DNA from: Okapia johnstoni
Taxonomy: Eukaryota; Chordata; Mammalia; Artiodactyla; Giraffidae
NCBI GenBank assembly: GCA_024291935.2
Contig: CM044316.1
Location: forward strand, 72,494,501 to 72,558,500
Direction: 5' to 3'
Length of the DNA: 64,000 nucleotides
Shown: in pieces, positions 1-12,503 of the stretch
How positions within the stretch are numbered: the stretch's first letter is position 1
How the letters are laid out: each line of letters opens with the position of its first letter
The notes under the pieces: model-generated
What the model saw: the letters and a program-made list of their open reading frames with translations, nothing else
What the model was told of the DNA's origin: nothing
Database searches by the model: none
Made by a program: the position numbers and the translations under genes

Positions 1-3000
1 CATCGTGTAATTCTTGATGAAATCTAAGACCATTTCTCTTGTCAGGTGTTCTGGAGATGGAGAGCAACACATGGAGTAATCAAGACATGTTTTGATTGAT
101 TGCAAGTGACAGAAACCCAACTCTGCCTAACTTACCAACAAGGGACTTTCTTGGCAAGTATAACCCAACTCTAGGAAAGGCAGGGGTATGGCTGACCTCA
201 GGCCTCTGGAAGCAGAGCCTGCAGTGCCGTTAGGTCTCTGTCTTCTCTCAGCATGTTGACTCTATCCTCTCAGACTGGCTTTCTCTGTGAGCAGCAACAA
301 TTCCCCAAAGCTCCTGTCTCGTGCTTCCCAAACTTCCCACTGGAGAAGAAGGAACTCCCTTTAATTTCCATATAAAAACCATCCGAGGGCAGGACTGTGA
401 TTGACCCCCCCACCCCCGTCTGTTTATGGTCTGGAGGGAATGAATACTGCGATTTGGCAGCCCCAGCTTCAACTACAGCATTATGTTAGAGTCAGGCAGA
501 AGTCCTGTCTTCAAAGGGGAATATTGCCAATGTCCATTCAGCTGATAAAAATCTGTCTTTTCAACCTGAAAACTCTCAAAGTTATCTGTTAGACTTTAGT
601 TTCTAGAATTGTAAACTCTTAAGAATTAAACTAGAATGGATAATCAGTTAGAAACTCCTTGAAGACAGGGATTATATTTTATGATACTTCTGTATTTTCT
701 GCTCTTGTTCAGGAGAATTTTGAAAATATGCTAAAACACCGATTTGGATCACTTGTAATAAATGGATTCATAAAAGTAATCACAATGATGGTGTTGGGGT
801 TACTTATGGGAAAACTTAGAATATGTTCTTTAGCAGATTTAGTTTCGTAATTTTCCCAGTATAAGAAATATTAAAAAGGGACTGGGTGAGGTTGTCTGTA
901 GGCTGGGTAGTTAGAGAAAATTAGCAGTCTCATTTATATGGTAGGCCTTATTTAAAGTTGTTTGTTTATTTTTAAATTATTTTTTGAGGTGGTGCTTTTG
1001 AAAAATTCTTTTTGAAAAATAATAAGAATCTTAGATTTTGGACAACAGATTTCCCTTCAAGATATTCCTCACTTGAGATTTTCAAAGTCATTATTGAGAG
1101 TGCCTTTTATAATTTTTCATATTACATTGTAGGAATGGCCAGTGTCATTTTGAACACAATTAACCATGCCTGATACCTCCTCACCACCATAAATTAAGGT
1201 CGAATGTTGGTTGAAGTGAAGCTAGATCGATCAACCTGTCAAAAGCACTGATTTATAGATAGTTCTGCTCCTCACATTTCTTAGAACGACTGCCCTCACT
1301 CTTGTGAGCTCACACCACTTTGAAGCACACAGGGAATGAACTAATGTGGTAGTGCCTCTACCTAACTAATCCTGTCTAAAGTGTCTCCACTGGAAGTATT
1401 TGAGAGAAGTATTTACTTTCCCAGTATGATTTATGTCAAAGTTTGTCCCATTGTAAAGTAGCATATTAATGCCTAATTCTAGAAAGAAAAAAGGAGGCAG
1501 GTGAAAACCTTCTCTGCTGTCTTGTTGTTTTCTGATCCCCAGTTGGCTGTCAGCCAGTCCAAACACAAGACAGATGTTGGCTTTAGTAGGGTCAGGGTTA
1601 TCACAGGGTGGGATGAACAGTCATTCGCTCTCGAGTTTGCTACTTTTCCTTGGCTGGTGAATAAGAGCAAATAAAATTATTTCTGAATGCCTTGGGGGCG
1701 TGAGTTGGGTTCGTTTTGCAAAGCTGGATCGGGGCACTGAAAACCAACATCACAGCAGCGAACTTCTCGTGTCTGACATTTCTTAGTTCAGTTTGATCTG
1801 AGGACGACTGATTCTGTATCTCAAAGGCCAAAGGTTAATGCCATCTCATAAAGATAATGATGAAGTAGCATCAAAGTAATTTGTTAGTTTTTGAAGTAGG
1901 AACTTTTTTATTAAGTGCTTTCTTCTAATAGAATTGAGGTGTATAATAGCATGAAACTCAATGAAGACTATGAAATTGGGAGATGTTTTCTATGTTTGCT
2001 ATGTGTCAAGTGTGTAAAGCCTGCACATGTGAGTCCCACTCACTTGTGTTTGTCTTTTGGGATGGTTTAGTTTCCATTAGGTGCTAGGAAAACTAGCCAT
2101 GCACCATAGTCCCTGCAGGATGACAGCCAGACTTGAAAGAATCCTGCCTGTGGGAAGGCAGACTTGTGGAGCAAGCAGAGTTCGATGAGGCCCAATGCTG
2201 GGGCTTTGGGATCCATGCTGGAGGCTGCCAGAGTCATCCTCTGACCCTGGGCAGCAAAGGAGAGCAGGAGGCTGCGACTTAGTAAAAATTTGGTGCACTT
2301 CTGGGAGAGGAAAATATACAACAGCCTGTCACGAGACTGGAAATATATAGCAAAGTTGACATAATTCATTCTGGGAATTGCATGTTAAATTGTATTCCAG
2401 ATACCAGGTTATATTTGGTGGTTGACTAGAAAATAGTGTACCGTTTGTCTTTTTAAGGCTAAAGATCTCTCCAACATTGCCTTTTAAGCCTACAATTGCC
2501 CATGAAAATAAACAGATATTTCCCTCCTTGCCCGAACTGCCTTTCTCATCTGCTCATTCTGGAATGCTCTTATGAAAGTTATCAGCCTCTCTGACCACAT
2601 TTATCTTTCCAATTCTTTTTCATTCAGTGGCAGCCCCTCTCATCACCTCATCCACGTTATACTCTAGACTTTGCCTCACTTTGGCTGCACCCAGGGTTTC
2701 TGGGCCAGGCCTTGTTCTGCCCTCCTGACTCTGAGTGTGTGGTCACCTTCAGGCAGGCCTCCTCTCCCTGAACTCCTCCTCCTTGTTCTCCCTGATGGTT
2801 TCCTCCAAGTTCCTGTGGTCTGCGAAGCTGAGCGCTGACCCCTTTGTCTTGGAAGATTCCTTTGCTCCCACACGTCCAGTGTTCACTGAACTGAGGGCTC
2901 ATAACCTCTGGCTTTTTCCAGCTGGAGCCTTTCAACCTAATTGATGCCGTCCAATCACACTTGTGTGCCTGTCGGGTGTTTTCTTATTATCGTCCCTTTT

Positions 3001-3546
3001 CATCAGGTATTCTGTTTTGGGGTCATCTTTGGCTATTTCTTCTTGCTTTGTCTCAGCCTACATTAATGTGACTCAGCGTTACATTTATAAGATGCTGTCT
3101 GCTTTGGACGTGAGGACCCAACACAGTAGCGTTCCCTCTGTAGGTTGTCCTAGTTTTACCAAGGTGGGGTGGACAAGTTCATGTTGGCCAGGCTGAGGCA
3201 GACAAGGCCTTGATAACACTGGCTGTGTTTGGATAAAGCTTTTTGGAAAGTCATCATTTCAGCAAGTTTCAGCCCTCCATGTTCTGCTTCGTGAAGTGAT
3301 TAAAACACGATTTGACAGTAAAATAAGTCATTAGGTTCACAGAGACTTTAGGCAGTGGAGATGTAGTTATGGAACACCAGGTCATAACTTTTTATCATTT
3401 ATTTTTCCAGTATTATTCTGTGGCATCACTGCTGTCTTGTGGAAATTTTTCTTTTAGGAAGTTGTCTGGCTGTGAGTCAGTTTCTTTGCCTGAGAATGTT
3501 GTCTGAGGGCAGTAACAGAGCTGTATTTTTCCTTCTATCTCCCTCC
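1..3546. other. Unassigned non-coding sequence
   Basis: No exon, RNA gene or clearly named repeat is supported here. Open frames are all 100 codons or shorter, overlap on both strands and show no recognisable domain. The first 450 bases have the flavour of an old decayed interspersed repeat, but I cannot name a family. A pyrimidine-rich stretch near 2.6-2.9 kb is also unassigned. Confidence 0.5.
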
Positions 3547-3566
3547 TTTTTTTTTTTTTTTTTTTT
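3547..3566. repeat. Poly-T tract (20 T)
   Basis: An uninterrupted run of 20 T follows a C/T-rich stretch. It could be the A-tail of a decayed minus-strand retroposon, but no element body is recognisable to its right. It is likely to vary in length between individuals. Confidence 0.9.
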
Positions 3567-4518
3567 GTCCAAAGGAAAAATTTGGCCAAGTTATCTAAAT
3601 TATCTGTAGATTAGATTCTGGGCTTATAATTGGCTAAGGAAACTCTCCTGTTTGAGAGTGGAAAGGAGAATGGGAGACAATGGATAGAACTCTGGTTGAA
3701 AGGCAGTGTCCCCTACTGTCCGGAGGGACCATAGATAGTTGTTCCTTTCTCAGTGTTGCTGGGACAATGTCTGGCTTGGTATGTATGGGCCCTGACTATT
3801 CTTGCTGTTTTTTCTGTGCCACTTGATGAGAATGTGGGTTTTTACCCCATTCAGAAAAAACAGGCAAGTCTCTATTTCTGTAGCATAATTGGGCTACATG
3901 TGTTCATTAAAAGCAAACAAGCAAAAATTAGAAATTCCAACCTCAGAAACATCAGGGACCCTGTATTCCAGATTTGGTATCTTATATTCTCCCTGAGAAG
4001 AAGGCAAGTCTGAGAGTCATGTATACACCAAGCAAAAAAATAAAGTAAAATAAAAATGTTGTAAATCTCATAATGTCCAAAGATTTCCCATACTGTATGC
4101 TTCTGCTTGGCATTCATTCACACTTGACTTATCTAAAATGACCCTGCCACTGACCTTCAAAATAAAATTCTATGTCAGAGTTTTTCTTGCATGATGTCAT
4201 CATTCTTCTAGGCTTCACTGAAGAGCCTAATACTTTTATGAAAAACTTCTATCACATGATGAGAACTATGCAACACAGTGTTTTCCTTTCTGACCTGGCC
4301 ATTGAGAGCTATCTTTGGGGTTTAGTGGTGACATATTCTTAGCATAGGTTCTAGTACATTTGTTCTCTACAAAGCTGCCTCTTTACTGTGTGACTTTTTT
4401 GTCTTTGTATTAATAATCCATTTGCATATTTCTCTTTTATCATAATACATCTCAAATAATTTTGAAAGGATTTCTGACTTAGAAATAATTTAATGGCAAC
4501 AGAGAGTCACACAGAGCA
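3567..4518. other. Unassigned A+T-rich sequence
   Basis: I see no gene or named repeat. The two open frames of 81-86 codons lie antisense to each other in A+T-rich DNA and have no recognisable motif. Confidence 0.5.
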
Positions 4519-4570
4519 GTGTTTCTCAACCTCAGAACCACTGACATTTGGGCAGCGGGTTTGGGCAGGA
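4519..4570 (-). mobile_element. MER20-like hAT-Charlie terminal fragment
   Basis: The stretch reading gcagtgtttctcaacctc followed by a degenerate cactattgacatttgggc segment matches one terminus of the mammalian MER20 DNA transposon. Only this end is recognisable and similarity fades by about 4570. Assignment is by motif recognition. Confidence 0.6.
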
Positions 4571-5302
4571 GGAACCACTCAGGTCATGATGCGGACATGG
4601 ATGATGTCTCCGCCAGTGCATAGGGGGGATTGTGGACTGAAGTGTGCCTGCTAGAAGAGTCCTGCACTGGGAAAGACTGGCTAGGCCCTTGTTCCATCCC
4701 TTTGCTTGGTCATTTGTTGGGCTATCTCAAAAGAAATGTGATCTTGGTTACCACCACTAATCACTGGCCAAACCCTAGGAGGTGTGTGGGTTCAAGGGGT
4801 ACACTGAGGGCTCGCTGAGGTTGCTGACAGTTGGAGACTATTAGCTACTTACATTCTTTGAAGCTGGGAAGCAAGTTCTTCTGGGGAGGGGGATCTGCCC
4901 AGGTTGTTCTGCCCATTGTCTTTCCTAACTCCTTTATACTTCTCTGTCCATGGACTCTTTTCTCCCTGCTTTCCGATGCCATTGAACATAACAGGACTGC
5001 TTTAAGGGGCCCTATTTTGTCAGTTGAAATATTAACAGAGTTTGAACAGACTTACTGTATACAAACTCAAAATTCTTATAGACTTCTTGGGCTAATTGGG
5101 GTTGAGTGTCCACTTGTCGTCCAATTTAGTACAGTGTCACATAGAAGAAGCATGACTGAGGGTACCATTTTTGTGGGTAGGAGTTCTCTGGGAAGGAAAG
5201 CCGTAATCTGGATTATACATCCAAAAGTCACTTCTGCAAAGTGTGATCATGTGCAGAGTTGGAACCTAAAGCCAGGCCCTGTGCTTTTAGGTGCAATGAA
5301 AA
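4571..5302. other. Unassigned sequence with a chance 168-codon ORF
   Basis: The longest open frame outside BovB runs on the plus strand at 4831-5337. Its last 10 or so codons read into the adjacent Bov-tA SINE. I recognise no domain, no signal peptide and no family. I treat it as a chance ORF; no repeat is recognised either. Confidence 0.5.
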
Positions 5303-5507
5303 GTTCAAGTCATCCAGTTGGGTCCAGCTCTTTGTGACCCCATGGACTGTAGCCTGCCAGGCTCCTCTGTCCATGGAATTTCCAGGCCAGAATACTGGAG
5401 TGGGTAGCCGTTCCTTTCTCCAGGGGATTGTCCCAACCCAGGAATTGAACTGGAGTCTCCTGAATTGCATGCGGATTCTTTACCAGCTGAGCTACCAGGG
5501 AAGCCCC
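5303..5507 (-). mobile_element. Bov-tA SINE
   Basis: Near full-length antisense copy. The BovA tail module (caactctttgtgacccc-type text) is on the left and the tRNA-Glu-derived head ends at gctaccagggaagcccc on the right. The B-box region is degenerate. No TSD is evident. Confidence 0.95.
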
Positions 5508-5844
5508 ATTAAGTACAGTATTCTTACTAAAAACATGATGCCTTTCTCTCTGTCCATCTTTTCCTTGATTTTAACCGATCTTGAACAATGCTGCCCAAAG
5601 GAATCTTCATTCAAAGCTAGCTCCATTTTGTAGAACCGGGCTTACCTTGGCTCCATGGCTCACCATGGTCAACACAGTTAATTCTAAAATAATTGAAAAC
5701 CCTTTAAGACTTGCTCCATTGAGCATCATAGACTTATCACTAATCAGCTACTCTGCTAGAGTATAGACTATAACATTCCTTGATCATGGCAATGCATTCC
5801 TTCCCCCTGCCTCTTTGCCTCCACCTGTATTTCCCTAACCTTTA

Positions 5845-5960
5845 AACTAATTTATTGAATGTTTACTTTGCCAAGTACTGTGTTCAATTCTTTTTGCATT
5901 CTGTCAGTCCTTCCAACAACTCTGTGAGGTAAGAATCAGTGTTTCTACTGATAGACTTTT
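5845..5960 (-). repeat. MIR, antisense
   Basis: The order 'tttattgaatgtttactttgcc', 'ccaacaactctgtgaggtaag' is typical of antisense MIR. It is ancient, diverged and cut short by the following Bov-tA. Confidence 0.65.
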
Positions 5961-5975
5961 ATTTTATCATCACCT

Positions 5976-6110
5976 GGGCTTCCCAGGTGGCATCAGTGGT
6001 AAAGAAACCACCTGCCAATGCAGGAGATGTAAGAGATGCAGGTTCTATCCTTGGGTCAGGAAGATCCCCTGGAGGAGGGCTTGGCCTACTGAAGCGACTT
6101 AGCACGTGAA
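5976..6110 (+). mobile_element. Bov-tA SINE with internal deletion
   Basis: It starts with the head gggcttcccaggtggc and runs to cctggaggagggc, then jumps directly to the 3' end (tgaagcgacttagcac). Roughly 90 bases of the BovA module are missing compared with full copies in this window. Confidence 0.9.
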
Positions 6111-6802
6111 GCAACTGAAGAGCTATGTGATGAAACCTAGTTTTGTCCAGCATCAAATTCAGAGTATTTCAACTTTGCATGCTTCCTCTTTACCTTGTTA
6201 AGTACTACATGATTAAAGGTCAAATTCTGTTATTTCTACCTATCTCTTTTTGATAATTCCAAAGCAGAGATCTTAATTATGTTCTCTTTTTAATCATAAT
6301 ACTCAACTAGTATTTAATAGTATCATGGTTTGTAATATTATAACTTAAGTGATTGTATGAATATATTTTCGCATTAGACCTAAGCCACTTGAAGACCATG
6401 GATTCAGTGCCCCATTCAAAAAGTGGATGAGAGACAACTCAATAGGTTTAAGATTCAAATGAGGCAGAAACAAAGTTCACTAAAATACAGAATAAGCCCA
6501 AAGCAAGCTGTCAAATTACAAATAAACAGAAAATGAAATATGATATGAAGTTATGAAACAGATAATTAAGACAAGATAGAAATATATTTGTAAGATGGAA
6601 GAAAATTCTGGAAATAAATAAGAATAAGCATATTTTTGATGTGTGGACGAGACTCCTGAGCACAGTAAACATATGCAACAACATACCTTGATTTTGTAGT
6701 GAAGTTTTGTTTCGCTGTATGAAATCTTTGTTAGAATAAGTTCAGATTAGCTTTAAAATTATCTCCAGAAAAATCTATAGAATATATGGAAAAGAGAAAA
6801 AG
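6111..6802. other. Unassigned A-rich sequence
   Basis: Strongly A-rich on the plus strand with no supported gene. The composition would fit a decayed LINE sense strand, but no motif fixes a family. Confidence 0.4.
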
Positions 6803-7007
6803 TGTTAGTCACTCAGTTGTGTCCAACTCTTTGTGACCCCATGGAGTGTAGCCTGCCAGGCTTCTCTATCCATGCAATTCTCCAGGCAAGAATACTGGAG
6901 TGGGTAGCCATTCCTTTCTCCGGAGGATCTTCCCAACACAGAGATCTAACCTAGGTCTCTTGCATTACAGGCAGATTCTTTACTGACTGAGCCACCAGGG
7001 AAGTCAC
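6803..7007 (-). mobile_element. Bov-tA SINE
   Basis: Near full-length antisense copy from gttagtcactcagttgtg to ccaccagggaagtcac. It is moderately diverged and no clear TSD is visible. Confidence 0.95.
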
Positions 7008-7157
7008 ACTGAAAATAGAAGGATTGTTTTCTATTACTTATTTTACAAGCAAGCTTTGACTATATCAGAGCCTAGTAACTTCAAGTTGATGATAATTTAG
7101 ACATATCTTGAATAAATTATGGCATATATGCAAAGGACATGTATAACATAAACATGA

Positions 7158-7225
7158 GTGCATTCATAGTTACTCAGTTGTGTCTGACTCTTTGCAACCC
7201 CAAGGACTATAGTCAGCCAGACTCC
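7158..7225 (-). mobile_element. 5'-truncated Bov-tA fragment with TSD
   Basis: Only the 3' BovA tail module is present (tcagttgtgtctgactctt through tagtcagccagactcc). A perfect 13-bp duplication, aacataaacatga, flanks it at 7145-7157 and 7226-7238. This shows it inserted as a 5'-truncated copy of about 68 bp rather than eroding later. Confidence 0.92.
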
Positions 7226-7238
7226 AACATAAACATGA

Positions 7239-7736
7239 TGATGTACAATTTAATCTATTTTAAAGATATTTTAAATACATTAAAATAATCAATTAGCATA
7301 TACATTTATTGTTTTTCATTAATATATTCATGTTAATTGTTAAAAATGCCAAATCATATTTTAAAATCACGTAATTAATATGGTTGAACTTCTGGAGTAA
7401 TATTACTGATGGTTAATTTGAATGAATGATAAAATCTTCAATTAAATAAATCCAGAGTCTTGTCATATGTAAAGCACTGTGACAAATAAAAATAAACATA
7501 ATTTAGCTAGGGCAGGAATTTAATAATAATTAAATTTACATAACAAGAAAAAATTACAGTTGATGCAAACACTGCTAATTGAAATCAGCAGACAGAAAGA
7601 GCATTGTAAGTTGAATGATGTCAAAATGTTATAAGGAAGCACTTTGAAGCAATATATAATGAACATAAATGTGGTCAGTTAGAGGGGATAGACATAGCAT
7701 ACTGACCAGTCTGGTGGTCTGTAAATAGAATCTTTT
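7239..7736. other. Unassigned A+T-rich sequence
   Basis: Very A+T-rich with no recognisable repeat family or coding potential. Confidence 0.5.
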
Positions 7737-7935
7737 AGCTGGCTCAGACTGTAAAAGCATCTGCCTACAATTCAGGAGACCCGGGTTCGATCCCTGGGTT
7801 GGGAAGATTCCCTGGAGAAGGAAATGGCAACCCACTCCAGTACTCTTGACTGGAAAATCCCATGGACCAAGGAGCCTGGTAGGCTATAGTCCACGGGTCA
7901 CAAAGAGTTGGACATGACTGAGTAACTTCACTTTA
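7737..7935 (+). mobile_element. Bov-tA SINE with intact B box
   Basis: Near full-length sense copy. The tRNA-like head retains a consensus B-box core ggttcgatcc at 7784-7793. The BovA module and terminal gactgagtaacttcac-type end follow. The first few bases of the head are altered. Confidence 0.95.
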
Positions 7936-8069
7936 GCATGAACTTAGATTCCTGTAGTAGGAAAGTAAATTGGAGCTATAGTATGAAGAACTTTGAATGC
8001 CAGGGTAATAAATTTGAACAGTGGTAAGTTATTGAGTGTTACTACAGTCTTTTTGCACCAGAAGTTTTA

Positions 8070-8870
8070 TCTACCTTATTTATTGAGCATCAGCCATTTT
8101 GTTAGAGTCACTGCGTTAAGTATTACAGGAAGTTAAAAAATTAGCAATGATGACTTCTGCCTTCAAGCAGCTGATAGTCTACTACATAGGAGAAAATAGG
8201 TGTACACAAGCAACTATTGAATAAGTCAGATTATGACAGGAGTTACAAGAGAAGTAAAAGAAGAGTAAACCAAGTGTTAAGATAGAAGAGGGGAAGAGAA
8301 ATTAACTCCAGCTGGGAGGATTCAGGAATACCTGAGAAAAGAGCAAGCCTTTCAATTGGTCCTTGAAAGATGGAGGAAAATTTGACAACACCTTTTCTCC
8401 ACGAGGGGAGCATGCCTTTTAAATAGGAAAGCCAAGGGCATAGGGGTAGGAAATTGCAGAACAAATTAAAGGCCTAGAAAGTGGTTTAACTTGGCTAGAA
8501 TCCAAAGAGCACAAGGAGGAGGAATGAGAGGTAAGGGCAGAAGGGCAGAGTGGGACCTGGATGTGGAGGGGCTTTATAGACAAGCTTAGACGCTTGCACT
8601 TTATTCTTTCCTCTTTTATTTCTGGGGAGAGGGTGAATCTTAAAAAAACCTCCCCTGAAGTTCTCATAGGCATCTCCAGGAGTTCATGTCCTGGAGATGG
8701 ATACACATATGGTGAATGGTAAAATCTGTACTGTGAGAAAATTGCTAGGGAAGAAGAACAGTGGGTGGGATGAATTAAAAAGGGAAATTACAAGCAGGAA
8801 GAAGTTTCAGGAGCTGTCACAATAGTACAGGTGGCTCTATGAGGGTTAGAACTACTAAGCTCTTTTTCTT
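8070..8870 (-). repeat. L2 LINE remnant, antisense
   Basis: Antisense L2 3'-end text is seen in order: 'tatttattgagcatcagcc', 'ttcaagcagctgatagtct', a 'ccttgaaagatggagg' segment and 'gggctttatagacaagctt'. It is ancient and discontinuous. A second antisense copy lies at 55270-55690. The family call is by recognition. Confidence 0.55.
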
Positions 8871-8883
8871 TCTTCCTTCCCCA
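8862..8883 (-). repeat. L1 A-tail (antisense), left part of a split L1 3' end
   Basis: The pyrimidine-rich run reads as a purine-rich A-tail on the minus strand and abuts the L1-like 3' end continued at 9119-9245. The Bov-tA at 8895 separates the two parts. It may overlap the right edge of the L2 remnant. Confidence 0.5.
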
Positions 8884-8894
8884 TCTTAATGAGA

Positions 8895-9118
8895 GCTTCC
8901 CAGGTGGCACTAGTGGTAAAGAACTTCTGCCAATGCAGAAGATTTAAGAGACATGAGTTTGATCCTTGGGTCAGGAAGATCCCTTGAAGGAGGGCATGGC
9001 AACCCACTCCAGGATTCTTGCCTGGAGAATCCCCTGGGCAGAGGAGCCTGGCAACCTACAGTCCCTGGAGTCTCAAAGAGTCAGACAGGACTGAGTGACT
9101 GAGCACACACTATACCTG
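8895..9118 (+). mobile_element. Bov-tA SINE with 11-bp TSD
   Basis: Full-length sense copy. A perfect duplication, tcttaatgaga, lies at 8884-8894 and 9119-9129. It is inserted at the 3' end of an antisense old L1, so it is younger than that L1. Confidence 0.96.
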
Positions 9119-9245
9119 TCTTAATGAGATATAATTGACATATAACATGATGTAAGTTTAAGATGATTTGATATATGTATATGTTGCTAAATGATCACTA
9201 CAGTAAGTTTGTTAACATATCTGTTACCTCACATGGTTACTACTA
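9119..9245 (-). mobile_element. Ancient L1 3'-UTR fragment
   Basis: The segment from gagatataattgacatata through 'aaatgatcactacag' to 'cctcacatggttac' is the reverse complement of old mammalian L1M 3' ends. Its terminal A-tail is displaced to 8862-8883 by the Bov-tA insertion. Confidence 0.6.
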
Positions 9246-9499
9246 CTAAGTTCTGAAGCTCTCACCAGTCTACACTTTCTGCGTGGATGATGGGAATGTT
9301 AAACTGGAAACAGCTTTTTAAACCTTTGCCAGGGTTCAATGGATAGTATCGAATGACTGACTAGATGTGGGAATCAAAGTCAAGGAGGAATTAAGGATAA
9401 TTTCATGATTTAAGTCTTTGTTAACTAAAAGACAACATCTGTCTTAAAATTAAACAAAACATGGAAAAGATAGAAGAATTATTTTTGTTGCCTGCAATA

Positions 9500-12480
9500 T
9501 AGTGCATTCAGGTCCAAGATTACAAGATGGCAGACCAAGCATATTTATTGACTTGCTCTCTATATCTAGTCCAATTGAGGTCAATAAAATAGTTAGGCTA
9601 AAAATTCATAAAACCCAGGAGAAAGGGAGGCAGAAGTTATAAGAAAATGAGAGAAAAATTAATTTCTGGAAGATAGATCACAGAGAAATATGAGGAGGGA
9701 CACATTACAGAGGAAGTAGCTGACTGGTGGGCATATGGGAAATGGAATTGAAGATGACTAGGCTCAAACTGGCAGACGTAGAATGAAGAAAACCGAGGTG
9801 ATACTCTGAAGGTTGGTCAATGCGATGTGATAGATGTGTCCTTTCTTACCTCCATGCCTAGCACTGCCAGGAAGCCTGAGAGGTGTGGAGCAGCAAGAAC
9901 TCCTGGTGGATTTTCTTTGGCTGGAAGTAGACCAAATGCTCTAGTAAAAATATCCGTTCTGATATATTTGTTGGTGTGAAAGAGTTTGTCAGATAGTGTT
10001 CTCCTGAATTAAACTATCTGAAGAAAATGAAACCTTCTAGAGAACAATGGTCCTCACTCTGATTATCAGCTTGCCTCTTGCCCACTGAACACTTATACCT
10101 CATAGCCCATGAACACATAAAGTCATTCATTCTTCCTGCTCAGGGGAAGGGTTATACATAAAAACAGTACAGAGGAAACCTCAATTATTTAGAATGACAA
10201 ACCAAGATTTTCATTCTTAAACACAAATGGCATCCAAGATACCAGATTGTTGGAAAAAATAGTAGTGCTGAAAGAAAATGGAGATAAGAAAATATATTAA
10301 AATATGTCATTAAAATATATAAAAATATATATTGACCCTGGAGGAACTTGAGGTAATTTAGGGCTTCCCTAGTGTCTCAGTGGTAAGGAGCTCACCTGCA
10401 AATGCAGGAGACATAAGACACTGGGTTTGATCCCTGGGTTGGGAAGATCCCCTGGAGGAGGCTGTGGCAATCCATTCCAGTATTCCTGCCTAGAGAATCC
10501 CATAGCTAGAGGAGCCTGGCAGGCTATAATCAATGAGGTTGAAAAGAGTCAAACATTTCTGAAATGACTTAGCATTCACACACACTAGGGAACAGAAGAG
10601 AACTTAAAAAAATTCTATCCTGTTAGTATTGGCATTAAGATGTGAGACAATATTATATCCAGAAAGCAGAAGCAGGATGCTATGAAAAAAGAATGAATAA
10701 AATGAGAAATGACTTTTATAAATTACAAATGATTGCTGAAAGTAAAACTCCAATAACATCAAGCAAAGACAAACAAAATCACCAAAGTATGAAAAACAAG
10801 ATACTATAAATCTGGAAGGTCAGAAATCAGACTAGCAGGAATCCCAGAAATGGAAAGCAAAGAGAAGAGAGAAGAAATGAACAAAATAATGAAAGAAAAT
10901 TTCCCAGAGCTGAATGTAATATTAAGGGAATTCATCATCTGCTATAAGAGATGACAAAAAATACGCCCCCCCCAATACATTCCTATGAAATTTAAGATCA
11001 TTTCAGATGCAGATAAGAAGTTTTCAGAAAGAAAAATTTCCTTAAAAGGATGGAGGATCAGGCTGGTGTCAGACGTCTCGTCAGTCACATGGGTGTTTGA
11101 ATATAATAGAATTATGCTTTCAAAGCTCCGAGGAAAAGTTATTTTGACACAAAATTTCCATAACCAATCAATGACTCAATTAGGGTAGAATAAAGGCATT
11201 TTCAGTTATGCAAGGATTCAGAAAATTTGCCTACCATGGATCCTTTTTGCAGACATTTCTCAGTGATAGCAAAATGAGAAAGGGAACTGAGAAAGAAGAC
11301 ACAGTATTTTGGCCAGATGTGCAGTATGGGAAAGCCCAGGATGAGAGCTGTGTGGGAGGTGGAGGACCTAGAACTACAGGAGAAATGTCTCTTGGAAAAA
11401 AGAGATTTTATTATATGATTGAGAGTAAATTTCAGGATATAGTGAAAGCATATATTTCCTCTTTTTAAGAGAAAAAAAAAAACAAGATAATTAAACACCT
11501 CCACCTCTCTGTCTTCCCAACCAGATCAAATTCAAAAAGTACAAGAAAGTCATGGTCCAAATATGGAGCAAACAGAAATGTGACAGGATTTGGCATAATT
11601 GAGGCCACACAATAAAAGAATCCATTTGACTGTTATGCAGGAGTGCTGTTCTTGGGGCCACCCAGCACAGGGATGTGGTACTTGAGAAGTAAAGGTAAAC
11701 AAGCATATTTCTAAATATATGTAAAGTAAATAATATTTAAATAATTACAATGACATAAATCCTGTTTATTGGTTTACAATTTTCAGAATCTATATACAAA
11801 CCATTAAAGACAATTATGGTCATAATACTGAATATAAATTATAAAATTAAAAGTTTAGATAATAGGACTTAGAAGAGATAAGGAAGAAGGAAAAGTGAAG
11901 TGAAGGGCAAGGGGTTAATATCTTTAACACTGTCACAATGGGAAGTTGCTAGGTCAGGTCAAAAGTTGACAAAATAAGAATACAGATTTAAAAATATTTA
12001 AAATTCCAGATGTGGCAGGGAGAGTAATTAATAGTGATGATTAACAGCAATGACATATAGAGAAGATGGAGAGGGATGAATTAAGTGAGCTAGTTGTCAT
12101 CATTCGTAAGTTTACCTTTGAATTAAAAAAAAGAGGTAAACAATAGAGGAAGCAAAATCAAAATAAGAGTGTTTACTTCTAGGAAATAGATAGTGTGGAC
12201 CATTTATTTCAGCTAAAAATAGTGCAGTTCAGTAAAACTGGACACCTGAAAACCTAAAGAAAGAAATTATCAGGAATATTCAATGGTAGATAGGTCTGAA
12301 CATTTTCTTACGAAAAAATACAGGTACATTTACAAGACTGAAATCTGCCTGTTTATTAGGCAAGGACTGAGGAAGCAGTGGACAAAAAAATTCTAGTAGG
12401 TGAAATCCAGAGGTCAAGTTCAAGAATCAGAAAACTGAGTTAGAGTGTATATAAAAGTTAAACTTCAAGGGAAAGACATT
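9500..12480 (+). mobile_element. L1M/HAL1-like ancient LINE remnant
   Basis: A-rich plus-strand sequence. The best-supported core is about 10780-11480, where phrases such as 'gaaagaaaatttcccagagct' and the following half-conserved text match old L1M/HAL1 5' or ORF1-region sequence. Reading frames are destroyed; the 67-100-codon ORFs inside are debris. It hosts the Bov-tA at 10361 and ends near the one at 12504. Outer limits are approximate. Confidence 0.45.
10361..10587 (+). mobile_element. Bov-tA SINE
   Basis: Full-length sense copy beginning gggcttccctagtgtctc and ending in a CA-rich tail. It is more diverged than most copies here: the BovA part has tcaatgaggttgaaaagag in place of the usual ccatggggtcgcaaagag. 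Confidence 0.95.
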
Positions 12481-12503
12481 TTCAGATAATTTGCTGCTTT
12501 GTC

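Noticed and set aside
4831..5337. 168-codon plus-strand ORF, the longest frame outside BovB
   Set aside because: No domain or family is recognised, its end reads into an antisense Bov-tA SINE, and there is no flanking splice or promoter evidence. One frame of this length is not surprising among six frames of 64 kb.
7737..7810. tRNA-Glu-like A/B-box sequence
   Set aside because: It is the head of a Bov-tA SINE and lacks a cloverleaf acceptor end; it is not a tRNA gene. The same applies to the other SINE heads.
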